From NCBI GenBank assembly GCA_964603935.1, contig CAZRWL010000008.1, forward strand, positions 1-48,321: a stretch of 48,321 nucleotides of DNA. The letters are read 5' to 3'. Source of the DNA: GWB1-37-8 sp964603935. Its GTDB lineage: Bacteria > Patescibacteriota > Microgenomatia > Levybacterales > UBA12049. Shown here piece by piece: positions 15,954-23,573 of this stretch. Position 1 is the first letter of the stretch; the number at the start of each line of letters is the position of its first letter. Below the pieces are notes generated by a model. That model saw only the letters and a program-made list of their open reading frames with translations. It was not told the DNA's origin and did no database searches. The translations under genes were made by a program, and so were the position numbers.

Positions 15954-15981
15954 ATACCTAGGATTTTGTTGTGTTTTTAAC

Positions 15982-16058
15982 GGCGCCATCGTCTAGCGGC
16001 CTAGGACAGTGGGTTTTCAGCCCATTAATCGAGGGTTCGAATCCCTCTGGCGTCACCA
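15982..16058 (+). tRNA. tRNA-Glu (anticodon TTC), CCA encoded
   Basis: A full cloverleaf can be drawn: acceptor GGCGCCA/TGGCGTC, anticodon stem GTGGG/CCCAT with loop TTTTCAG (anticodon TTC), T-arm GAGGG-TTCGAAT-CCCTC, discriminator A and an encoded CCA. The other three tRNAs in the window lack an encoded CCA. The CCA here is also the first part of the palindrome CCAAGCT-C-AGCTTGG (16056-16070), which resembles the intergenic palindromes near 5.2 and 7.7 kb. Confidence 0.96.
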
Positions 16059-16070
16059 AGCTCAGCTTGG
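16056..16070. repeat. Palindrome overlapping the tRNA-Glu 3' end
   Basis: CCAAGCT-C-AGCTTGG is a perfect inverted repeat and shares its core CAAGCTCAGCTTG with 5219-5235 and 7686-7702. It may end the tRNA transcript or that of the convergent glycosyltransferase gene, whose stop is at 16072. Confidence 0.6.
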
Positions 16071-16071
16071 T

Positions 16072-17223
16072 TCAGGAGATGAAATAACCTTTGGAGAAGA
16101 GCATGAAAAATATGAAAAGCAGGATTAGCGAGGTAATTGCGTAAAGTGTCTTAAACAGTTTATTTTTTATTAACGCAAGGACAATAAACATTGGAAAAAT
16201 AACTAATACATATCTTGGAATTCCGCTCAAAGTTCCGGTTAAAGAAGGAATTAACAAACACAATGCCCCAAATATTAAATAGGAGAAACGGATATTCTTC
16301 CTCCACCCGATATAAAGCATGATTCCCGCAAAAGCGAAAAATAAAACCTCAAAAAGGGCCACCCGCCATTCGTAAATGGCAGGATTTACAGTTATTAACA
16401 TTTTCACATATCTAAAAATTGTTTGGGGAAATAATACTATTGAATCAACAGTTCTGTTATTTTGAAAATTTCCCTGGGCTTGTATAAAGTAAAAAGGATT
16501 CCCCCATCTCAAAAGATTATAAAATGCATAGCTGATTAACCCTAAGGGCGTTAGGAAAATCGACAAAAGTTTAATTGGGGATTTGTTTTTTTCATTTTTA
16601 AAGTATTCATATAAGAGTGACGGGAATATGGCAATTCCGACAACTCTCGTCGCGCTCAAAAGGCTTCCTGCAATCCCCGCCCAAAACCAATTCTTTTTCC
16701 TTGCAAAGTAAAATGCCAATAAAGATAAAAGCAAAAATAAGCTTTCCGAATAAATACCGGCAAAGAAAAAAGAGGTTGGAAAAATCAAAAGAAAAACAAT
16801 GCTCAGGGCCGCTACTTGATTTTCGTAATCAAGCCTTATTAGTTTGTAAAAAACAGTAAGGCCAAAAATAAAATATAGACCAACAAGGATACTTCCAGAT
16901 AAATATTCCGTTGTCAAAAAAGGCATATTGCTAATAAATATGGAAGAAATTAAATGAATGGATAAAGGGAAAAGAGGAAAAAATCCCGCGTTGATGGTGT
17001 AACCGTTTGCCGCTATTTTTAAATAATACGCTCCGTCAAAATTTGCAAAAGGGTAAAGTAAAAAATTTGACAATATACTTCCGTTTTCAAGAAAATAAGA
17101 GAAAAGTGTATACCCATAACCTAATCTCGGAGGTAAAAATAGTTCGGCAATGGTTAGGGGCAGAAATAAAAAAATTCTCCAGGCAAAAAACAGCAAAGCA
17201 ATTGTGATAAAATAAGACGGCAT
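16072..17223 (-). CDS. PIG-V-like GT-C mannosyltransferase family membrane protein
   Basis: The 383-residue product has about ten membrane helices. The first large external loop holds FDGAYYLKIAANGY and then FFPLFPLSIHL, matching the Asp-containing catalytic-loop signature of the PIG-V/GPI mannosyltransferase-II family of GT-C enzymes, which use lipid-linked sugar donors outside the membrane. Bacterial members decorate envelope glycans; the acceptor is unknown. The start at 17223 is chosen because a perfect TATAAT (17235-17230, minus) ends six bases before it; an upstream ATG at 17250 would precede that transcription start. The start codon overlaps that of the divergent cysS-like gene within CATG. 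Confidence 0.8.
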   Translation of the reverse strand: MPSYFITIALLFFAWRIFLFLPLTIAELFLPPRLGYGYTLFSYFLENGSILSNFLLYPFANFDGAYYLKIAANGYTINAGFFPLFPLSIHLISSIFISNMPFLTTEYLSGSILVGLYFIFGLTVFYKLIRLDYENQVAALSIVFLLIFPTSFFFAGIYSESLFLLLSLLAFYFARKKNWFWAGIAGSLLSATRVVGIAIFPSLLYEYFKNEKNKSPIKLLSIFLTPLGLISYAFYNLLRWGNPFYFIQAQGNFQNNRTVDSIVLFPQTIFRYVKMLITVNPAIYEWRVALFEVLFFAFAGIMLYIGWRKNIRFSYLIFGALCLLIPSLTGTLSGIPRYVLVIFPMFIVLALIKNKLFKTLYAITSLILLFIFFMLFSKGYFIS

Positions 17224-18409
17224 GCTTAAATTATACAATTCACTAAGCAAAAATAAAGAGTCATTCGTTTCTATTAAACCAAAAGAAATTTCCCTGTATG
17301 TCTGCGGTATTACACCATACGATACTACTCATCTGGGACACGCTTTCACGTATATTTCCTTTGATATTCTTGTCAGATTTTTGAAATATAAAGGTTACAA
17401 GGTTAAATATACCCAAAACGTTACGGACATTAATGATCGTGATAATGACATTCTGAGAAGGGCTTTGGAGCAGAATATTTCCTGGCAAAATCTTTCCGAT
17501 TTTTGGACAAAAAAATTTTTGCAGGATATGAGAGTTTTAAACTGGACCCGACCAAATAATTATCTCAAAGCTTCTGAAAATATAGATTCAATGATTCGAA
17601 TCATTGAACTACTGCTGAAAAAAAACTTTGCGTATCAAAAAAATGGGAGTGTTTATTTTGATATTGCAAAGAAAAAAGATTTCGGTAAGCTTTCAAGATT
17701 AAATAAAAAAGAGATGCTTAAAATCGCCAGGGATTTCGAAGAAGACGTAGGAAATTCCGATAAAAAAAACCCGCTAGACATTACTCTTTGGAGAGCTCAG
17801 ACGCAAAATGAACCTTCCCATATTCCCTCTTTTGAAAGCCCGTTTGGATTAGGCCGTCCCGGATGGCATATTGAATGCTCCGGCATGTCAATTTCAACAT
17901 TGGGCGATCAAATAGATATTCATGGCGGAGGAACAGATTTAATCTACCCTCATCACGAATCGGAAATCGCCCAGTCGGAAGGCGCAACGGGCAAAATTCC
18001 TTTTTCCGGACTTTGGATGCATACCGCGCAAGTTTCATACCAGGGCAAAAAGATGTCTAAAAGCCTTGGGAATTTAGTTATGGTTTCCGACCTTCTCAAG
18101 AAATATTCCCCGAATGTTATCCGCTGGTATTTAATTTCACACCATTACAGGCAACCGTGGGAATTTTTTGAAGAAGGTTTGGAAAAATCAAAAGAAGAAT
18201 TTACGCAAATTTTAGATTATATTAAAACACAAAAATTAAACGCTAAACCAGGTGAAGATAGTTTTGGAAAATTCATCAATGCTCTTGACGATAATTTGAG
18301 TACTCCTCTTGCCCTTAAAATAATTAAAAATATTTATCAAGACCAAGGATCAACTTTGACAATAAGAAAATGTCTCTCAATCCTCGGCTTTCCCATCAAG
18401 GGTGTATAA
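17222..18409 (+). CDS. cysS: Cysteinyl-tRNA synthetase, MshC-like form
   Basis: The 395-residue product is a class I ligase of the CysRS/MshC family. It shows VCGITPYDTTHLGH with the zinc ligand C28 and the HIGH-type HLGH (37-40), WHIECSGMS with C219, HHESE (244-248) and KMSKS (277-281). The wording CGITPYDTTHLGHA is closer to mycothiol ligase MshC than to the CGPTVYDxxHIGN of classical CysS, and the protein is shorter than usual CysS (about 460). A tRNA role is most likely, since no other mycothiol gene is here; a thiol-ligase role is the alternative. A TAAAAT box (17208-17213) lies eight bases upstream. Its stop codon is part of the next gene's TATAAT. Confidence 0.82.
   Translation: MLKLYNSLSKNKESFVSIKPKEISLYVCGITPYDTTHLGHAFTYISFDILVRFLKYKGYKVKYTQNVTDINDRDNDILRRALEQNISWQNLSDFWTKKFLQDMRVLNWTRPNNYLKASENIDSMIRIIELLLKKNFAYQKNGSVYFDIAKKKDFGKLSRLNKKEMLKIARDFEEDVGNSDKKNPLDITLWRAQTQNEPSHIPSFESPFGLGRPGWHIECSGMSISTLGDQIDIHGGGTDLIYPHHESEIAQSEGATGKIPFSGLWMHTAQVSYQGKKMSKSLGNLVMVSDLLKKYSPNVIRWYLISHHYRQPWEFFEEGLEKSKEEFTQILDYIKTQKLNAKPGEDSFGKFINALDDNLSTPLALKIIKNIYQDQGSTLTIRKCLSILGFPIKGV
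17230..17235 (-). promoter_or_regulatory. -10 box of the PIG-V-like gene
   Basis: TATAAT six bases before the ATG at 17223. It lies inside the coding region of the divergent ligase gene. No clear -35 box. Confidence 0.65.
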
Positions 18410-18410
18410 T
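18405..18410 (+). promoter_or_regulatory. -10 box of the glycoside hydrolase gene, inside the cysS-like stop
   Basis: TATAAT contains the TAA stop of the upstream gene and lies nine bases before the ATG at 18420, predicting a leader of about two bases. Confidence 0.65.
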
Positions 18411-18419
18411 ATAGTCTTC

Positions 18420-19586
18420 ATGAAATGTTTGTTTTTAGCAATATTAGTAATATTTTTCGGCGCCTTTTTAGCTCCTCTCTCTTTTGCAATAGAGAATCCC
18501 TTAATAATGTTGAATAACAAAGTGGGCGTTCATATACTATTTACTCAGGAACTTGACGCTGCCGGAAGACTTGTTAATACCAGTAACGGAGACTGGGGGT
18601 ATGTTACTATTCCCATTCAAGCAGGAGACAGAAATTTAGAAAAATGGCAAAAATTCATGGATGATTGCCGCAAGCTTCATTTAACTCCAATTATCCGGCT
18701 TGCAACAGAAGGAGATTATTTCAATACGGCTGTCTGGCGAAAGCCAACGGAGGTTGACGTTTTGGATTTTGCAAATTTTTTAAATTCGCTGCAGTGGCCT
18801 GTAAAAAATAGATATGTAGTTGTGTTTAATGAGGTTAACAGGGGTGACGAGTGGGAAGGAAATCCGAACCCACAGGAATACGCAAGGATATTGAATTATG
18901 CAGCAGATGTTTTTAAGCTTGCGAATGAAGATTTTTTTATAATATCCGCAGGTTTGGATAATGCTTCAATAAATATTAAGAACAAATCTTTTAACCAGTA
19001 TGATTTCATGGTTCAGACGGATAGAACAATACCCGGAATATTTGGCAAAATTGACGGATTAGGAAGCCATTCTTATCCCAACCCCGCCTTTTCAAAACCC
19101 CCCTGGATAACGACAAACGACAGCGTCAGCAGCTTTAAATACGAAAGAGACCTTGCTTTGAGACTTTCGGGCAAGAAGTTACCCGTGTTTATTACGGAAA
19201 CAGGCTGGTCGGACAACCGTTTGTCCAAAAATCAAATATCTTCATATTTTACTTACGCATTCGAATCTGTGTGGTCGGATCCGGGCGTTGCCGCAGTAAC
19301 CACCTTTCTTCTTCAGGCAGGAACAGAACCATATCTGCAGTTCTCTCTTTTGGACGGAAACGGAAATTTAAATGAAATTTCGGACACAATTCAAAAACTT
19401 CCAAAAATAGCAGGAAAACCAACTGTTAACTACAATACAGAGCTTTCTTCAATCAGCCAACAGGACAAAAATACTCCCTTAAAGGCTTTTCCCAAAAAAA
19501 TACAGTACGGAAATCCTGCTTACGAAAAAGTAAATGGAGTTGCCGTTTTTCTCAAATGGATTCTCAAACTTCCGCCTGATTTGTGA
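18420..19586 (+). CDS. Secreted clan GH-A-like glycoside hydrolase
   Basis: The 388-residue product opens with a signal peptide (KCLFLAILVIFFGAFLAPLSFA, cut near 23). The remainder looks like a (beta/alpha)8 glycosidase of clan GH-A: the acid/base is in VVVFNEVN (N137-E138), the nucleophile in VFITETGWSD (E260), and HSYPNP (217-222) is typical of the strand between them. The exact GH family and substrate cannot be read. The ATG at 18420 is preferred over the in-frame GTG at 18402, because the promoter box lies between them and the signal peptide starts there. It lies beside a PIG-V-like transferase, hinting at envelope glycan turnover. Confidence 0.82.
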   Translation: MKCLFLAILVIFFGAFLAPLSFAIENPLIMLNNKVGVHILFTQELDAAGRLVNTSNGDWGYVTIPIQAGDRNLEKWQKFMDDCRKLHLTPIIRLATEGDYFNTAVWRKPTEVDVLDFANFLNSLQWPVKNRYVVVFNEVNRGDEWEGNPNPQEYARILNYAADVFKLANEDFFIISAGLDNASINIKNKSFNQYDFMVQTDRTIPGIFGKIDGLGSHSYPNPAFSKPPWITTNDSVSSFKYERDLALRLSGKKLPVFITETGWSDNRLSKNQISSYFTYAFESVWSDPGVAAVTTFLLQAGTEPYLQFSLLDGNGNLNEISDTIQKLPKIAGKPTVNYNTELSSISQQDKNTPLKAFPKKIQYGNPAYEKVNGVAVFLKWILKLPPDL

Positions 19587-19614
19587 TATAATAAGTATAT
19601 TCAAAAGCCTAAAT

Positions 19615-20133
19615 ATGAACACTCAAGATACACCGTATGAGCTTATGAATAGCCTCACCCACGGTGAAATTAAAATTGAAGAATCAATGATGCGGATAAG
19701 GGATTTCCTAGAGGAAGATCCTGATGCGGAATATAGTCTTGTAATTGGTACTGATTCCCACGAAAGGATTAACAACGGGGATTCAAAAACCATAAACTTG
19801 GTAACTGCCGTTCTAGTCCATAGAAAGGGTTTTGGCGGAAAATATTTTTGGAGAAGGAAAAATCTGTCAAATATTCACAATCTTCGGGAGAAAATTTACG
19901 CTGAGACCCTTGAATCTCTTAATTTTGCTTTATTTTTTGTCCCCTTGTTAAGAAAAGAGCTGAATGGGAATTCTCCCTTCTACAATCTGGAGATTCACAT
20001 CGATGTTGGAGAGCATGGGGATACGAGGGACATGATAAAAGAAGTTGTCGGCATGGTTACGGGCAATGGTTTTGTCGCAAAAACAAAACCCTACGCTTAT
20101 GGAGCGTCTTATGTGGCGGATAAACACACGTAA
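19615..20133 (+). CDS. YkuK/DUF458-like protein with an RNase H-type fold
   Basis: The 172-residue product carries LVIGTDSHE (about 42-50) and DVGEHGDTRDMIKEVVGMVTGNGF followed by KTKPYAYGASYVADKHT at the C-terminus, which is the DUF458 (B. subtilis YkuK) pattern. The Asp and His positions suggest an RNase H-like metal site, but the function is unknown. TGA-TATAAT (19587-19592) lies directly after the upstream stop and 22 bases before this ATG. The longer upstream frame overlaps the glycoside hydrolase and is not used. Confidence 0.78.
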   Translation: MNTQDTPYELMNSLTHGEIKIEESMMRIRDFLEEDPDAEYSLVIGTDSHERINNGDSKTINLVTAVLVHRKGFGGKYFWRRKNLSNIHNLREKIYAETLESLNFALFFVPLLRKELNGNSPFYNLEIHIDVGEHGDTRDMIKEVVGMVTGNGFVAKTKPYAYGASYVADKHT

Positions 20134-20152
20134 ACGAAATTCGAAAGTTAAA

Positions 20153-20557
20153 ATGCAAAATGCAAAATTAGAATGGGATGAGGCGGAAGAGATAAAAAAA
20201 GATATAGATGAAATATTAGAAGCTTTGAACTTTTTACATATTGATACTTCAAGGATTTTCTGCTTTAGAACCTCCGGGTCCAAGTCAAGAGCTTATGCCA
20301 GAATTTGGGCAATGCCCAAAATCTTTCAAAGAGCATTAGGAATTAAACCCGCCTACGTTATAGAAGTTTTATCAAAGTACTATGATAAACTGGATGAGGA
20401 TTCCAAAAAAAAAGTTCTTATCCACGAACTTCTGCACATACCCAAAAATTTTTCCGGCTCTCTTCTTCCTCACAGAAGCCGTTACAGACATTTACAGTCA
20501 GAAGTTAACAGGTTGTTTAAGCAATATAAGAATTTGACGGTAGAAGATAGAAGATAG
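20153..20557 (+). CDS. Small putative metallopeptidase (phage-type)
   Basis: The 134-residue product has VLIHELLHIPKNFSGSLLPHR (about 90-110): HELLH gives two zinc ligands and the catalytic Glu, and LPHR offers a third His. The layout matches small putative phage/archaeal metallopeptidases. The N-terminus (MQNAKLEWDEAEEIKKDI) is a charged helix. The start is uncertain because A-rich repeated sequence (ATGCAAAATGCAAAA) gives more than one ATG. The last seven residues and the stop codon are encoded in the first copy of a 35-base tandem repeat. No secretion signal, so it should act in the cytoplasm. Confidence 0.7.
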   Translation: MQNAKLEWDEAEEIKKDIDEILEALNFLHIDTSRIFCFRTSGSKSRAYARIWAMPKIFQRALGIKPAYVIEVLSKYYDKLDEDSKKKVLIHELLHIPKNFSGSLLPHRSRYRHLQSEVNRLFKQYKNLTVEDRR

Positions 20558-20656
20558 AGAATAGTAATTTGACGGTAGAAGATAGAAGATAGAGAATAGT
20601 AATTTTCCAACTTCAATCTTCAAAATTCCACCATCCATCCTCTACCATCTACCGTC
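20531..20656. repeat. 35-base tandem repeat with a distant inverted copy
   Basis: Two exact copies of a 35-base unit starting AATTTGACGGTAGAAG lie at 20531-20565 and 20566-20600. CTACCATCTACCGTC (20642-20656) is complementary to the start of the unit at 13 of 15 positions, so RNA from here could form a long hairpin just before holA. The metallopeptidase gene ends within copy one. Confidence 0.85.
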
Positions 20657-20664
20657 CAATAAGT

Positions 20665-21363
20665 ATGATTACCATTATTCACGGAGACAATATTGCGCAG
20701 TCCAGAAATTATTTCCTGGATTTAAAATCCAAACAAAAAGAGGCTATTTCTTTTGACGGAAGTAAAATTACAATTACAGATCTCGCACAAAATATCGAAG
20801 GGTCCGGACTTTTCAGCGACACAAAAACATTATTCATCGAAGATTTTTTAACAAAAGCTAAAAAGAAAGATAAAGCTGTCAAGGAAATTTTAGATTTTAT
20901 TGCCAAAAATTCGAAGGAATCTGCTTTTGTTTTTTGGGAGTCAAAAGAAATTGCAAAAAGAGATTTATCATTCTTCAAAAATGCAATCAGCAAAGTTTTT
21001 AAACTTCCCAAGAACATTTTTTTATTTTTGGATAGTTTAAGACCGAATAATGCAAAACAGCTTCTTAACTTATTCCACCAGGCGCTGGATAACGGCATTG
21101 AGCCGGAGCTAATCTTATTTATGCTGCAAAGGCAATTCCGCCTGCTGTTGGCTTTGTCCGATCCGGGTGAAGAAGCAATTGATGAGGTTTCCCGGCTTGC
21201 CCCCTGGCAAATGGAAAAGCTGGAAAGACAAGCGCAGTTGTTTAATGCTGCGCAACTGAAAAATATTTATGACAAGCTGTATGAAATTGAACTTGGCCAG
21301 AAAACCGGCCGCTTAAACCTATCTCTAACTCAATCCATTGACTTTTTCCTTTTGGAAATATAG
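20665..21363 (+). CDS. holA: DNA polymerase III delta subunit, short form
   Basis: The 232-residue product begins with MITIIHGDNIAQSRNYFLDL, like the HolA opening that replaces Walker A, and includes SGLFSDTKTLFIEDFL (about 47-62) and FVFWESKE. The C-terminal half is the helical lid, LILFMLQRQFRLLLAL, ending in KTGRLNLSLTQSIDFFLLEI. HolA normally has about 330 residues; this one is shortened, as in other small genomes. It loads the sliding clamp with the tau/gamma and delta' subunits. The start follows the repeat region by eight bases. Confidence 0.82.
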   Translation: MITIIHGDNIAQSRNYFLDLKSKQKEAISFDGSKITITDLAQNIEGSGLFSDTKTLFIEDFLTKAKKKDKAVKEILDFIAKNSKESAFVFWESKEIAKRDLSFFKNAISKVFKLPKNIFLFLDSLRPNNAKQLLNLFHQALDNGIEPELILFMLQRQFRLLLALSDPGEEAIDEVSRLAPWQMEKLERQAQLFNAAQLKNIYDKLYEIELGQKTGRLNLSLTQSIDFFLLEI

Positions 21364-21373
21364 CATATTATCT

Positions 21374-22774
21374 ATGCCAATCTTGAAGAAAACAATGTTT
21401 CGTGAATATGATCTTAGGGGTCGCGAAGCAGAAGATGAATTGAATGATAATTCAATGTACTTTATCGGAAGAGGATTTGGTACGTTTCTTGCCAAAAAAA
21501 ACATTTATCAAGCGGTGGTTGGCCATGACGCAAGAGGCACATCTGAAAGCTTTCATAAAAATGTTGTCAAGGGATTAAGGGAATGCGGAATAAACATTAT
21601 TGACATTGGAACAATAACTACTCCAATGGGTTACTGGGCGCAGTATTATCTAAAAGTTAAAGGTTTAGTAACGGTAACTGCTTCGCATAATCCTGCAGGA
21701 TGGAACGGAGTAAAACTTGGATCGGATTTTTCCTATACTCTTTTAACAAAAGAGTTGCAGGAAGTATACGATATTATAAAAGATGAAAAATTTATAGATG
21801 GAAAAGGGCCTGGTTCAATAAAGCAAGAAAATATAGAAGAGGCATATATAAAGGATCTACTTTCTCGGGCAAAAATTACCAAAAAATTTAAAATTCTAAT
21901 TAATGCAGGAAATGGAACGGCAGGTCCGGTATACGCGCAGCTCCTCAAAGAAACAGGGTGTGAAATAGTTGAGCATCTTACAAATGTTGATCCTGCGTAT
22001 CCAAATTACACTCCAAACCCCGATGGGACAGCAATGATGGAAGATACAGGTAAACAAACTGTTGCAAATAAATGCGATTTCGGATTTGCATTCGACGGAG
22101 ATGGGGATAGACTGGGACTCGTTGATGAGAAAGGCAGTACAATCTGGCCTGATAGATATATAATTCTTCTTTCAAGACTTGTTTTAGCAAAACATCCGGG
22201 AGCGAAAATTGTTTTTGACGTAAAAGTATCAGAGGCATTACCTGAAGATATTAGAGCGCATGGCGGAATTCCAATAATGTGGAAAACCGGACACTCTTAC
22301 ATAAAAGCAAAACTGGCAGAGGAAAAAGCGGCAATGGCTGGCGAAATGAGCGGACACATATTTTTCGTTGATGATTTTTATGGATTTGATGATGGGGCTT
22401 TTGCAGCGTTAAAACTTCTTGAATACTTATCTGCTCAAAATAAATCTTTGTCTCAAATTATTTCAAATACTCCTTATTATGTCTCAACTCCAACAATTCA
22501 GGTAAAAACAACCGATGAGGAAAAATATAATGTTGTCAATGAGCTTGTTAACGAATTTAAAAAAGAAAAATATAAAGTTATAGATATTAATGGCGCAAGG
22601 GTTTATATGGATGATGGCTGGGGTCTTGTAAGAGCTTCTTCCAATACTCCGACATTAGTTCTTCGCTTTGAATCAAAGACAAAAGAAGGGCTGGAAAAAA
22701 TTAAAAAAATATTTAAGGAGAAACTCGACCGTTTTGATATCGTTAGTAAAAATTGGGATTCAACCGGGCATTAA
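21374..22774 (+). CDS. manB: Phosphomannomutase/phosphoglucomutase
   Basis: The 466-residue alpha-D-phosphohexomutase has all four landmark loops: FREYDLRG at the start, TASHNPAGWNG with the phosphoserine, the metal loop DGDGDR, the sugar loop GEMSGHIFF, and the phosphate loop RASSNTPTLVLRF. It interconverts hexose 1- and 6-phosphates for glycan precursors. The ATG at 21374 fits the family start MPILKKTMFREYDLRG; the earlier frame overlaps holA. It is followed after four bases by an inositol-phosphatase-family gene. Confidence 0.92.
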   Translation: MPILKKTMFREYDLRGREAEDELNDNSMYFIGRGFGTFLAKKNIYQAVVGHDARGTSESFHKNVVKGLRECGINIIDIGTITTPMGYWAQYYLKVKGLVTVTASHNPAGWNGVKLGSDFSYTLLTKELQEVYDIIKDEKFIDGKGPGSIKQENIEEAYIKDLLSRAKITKKFKILINAGNGTAGPVYAQLLKETGCEIVEHLTNVDPAYPNYTPNPDGTAMMEDTGKQTVANKCDFGFAFDGDGDRLGLVDEKGSTIWPDRYIILLSRLVLAKHPGAKIVFDVKVSEALPEDIRAHGGIPIMWKTGHSYIKAKLAEEKAAMAGEMSGHIFFVDDFYGFDDGAFAALKLLEYLSAQNKSLSQIISNTPYYVSTPTIQVKTTDEEKYNVVNELVNEFKKEKYKVIDINGARVYMDDGWGLVRASSNTPTLVLRFESKTKEGLEKIKKIFKEKLDRFDIVSKNWDSTGH

Positions 22775-22778
22775 TTGC

Positions 22779-23534
22779 ATGTCTAATGAACTAAGAATTG
22801 CCATAGGCGCAGCCAAGAAGGGCGCTAAAGAAGCTCTAAAATGGTACAATAAACCACTGGAGATTAGATTAAAGGAGGATAAATCTGTAGTTACAATAGC
22901 CGATGAGCAATCGGAAAATGCAATTAAGCAGTTCATTTTATCTTATTACCCTACTGCAAGATTTATTGCTGAAGAAAGCAGAGGCAATCAAAAAGAAATA
23001 GAGTGCTGGATTATAGACCCAATAGATGGCACTAGAAATTTTAGCAGAGGAATTCCGCTTTGGAGCGTTTTAATCTCACTATACAGAAAGGGGGAATTCG
23101 TTATCGGTGTTTGTTATTTTCCCGTATTTAATTGGCTGATATTTGCTGAAAAAAATAAAGGTGCTTTTTGCAACGGAAAAAAAATAAATGTTTCAAGCAT
23201 AAGTAATTTACGCGTTTCCTATACCGCTTTTGGCAGTCCAAGGCATTTTAAGAATAAGCAAAAAATAATTGATCTAATTAACGCAAGCGGTTCAACAAGA
23301 TGTATGGATTTGTCTTATTCAGCCTATTTAGTTGCTAGTGGTAAAATGGATGTCTTAGTAGATGCATACGGCAAAATTTGGGATGTTGCCCCATTTAAGG
23401 TGATTGTTGAAGAAGCAGGTGGCAAATTAACAAACTTACAAGGGAATCCATGGACAATAAATGACGAAGGATACATTGCAACAAACGGGCTCTTGCACGA
23501 CCAAATAGTTCAACTAATTAATTCTCAAGTTTAA
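22779..23534 (+). CDS. Inositol monophosphatase-family phosphatase
   Basis: The 251-residue product has the lithium-sensitive phosphatase signatures: TIADEQSE (about 43-50), FIAEESRG, IIDPIDGTRNF (metal and phosphate site, about 80-90) and WDVAPFKVIVEEAGG near the C-terminus. Members hydrolyse inositol-1-phosphate, fructose-1,6-bisphosphate, histidinol phosphate or PAP, so substrate cannot be decided. It is probably co-transcribed with the phosphohexomutase gene. The start follows that gene's stop by four bases. Confidence 0.9.
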   Translation: MSNELRIAIGAAKKGAKEALKWYNKPLEIRLKEDKSVVTIADEQSENAIKQFILSYYPTARFIAEESRGNQKEIECWIIDPIDGTRNFSRGIPLWSVLISLYRKGEFVIGVCYFPVFNWLIFAEKNKGAFCNGKKINVSSISNLRVSYTAFGSPRHFKNKQKIIDLINASGSTRCMDLSYSAYLVASGKMDVLVDAYGKIWDVAPFKVIVEEAGGKLTNLQGNPWTINDEGYIATNGLLHDQIVQLINSQV

Positions 23535-23573
23535 CTCCTTGATAATTTTGGGAAATACCTCAATAATAGTTGT

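Noticed and set aside
17224..17250. Start of the PIG-V-like gene at 17250
   Set aside because: The TATAAT box lies between this ATG and the one at 17223, so a leaderless transcript would begin after it.
20045..20152. Longer N-terminus for the small metallopeptidase
   Set aside because: It would overlap the YkuK-like gene by about 90 bases with a composition unlike the rest of the protein.
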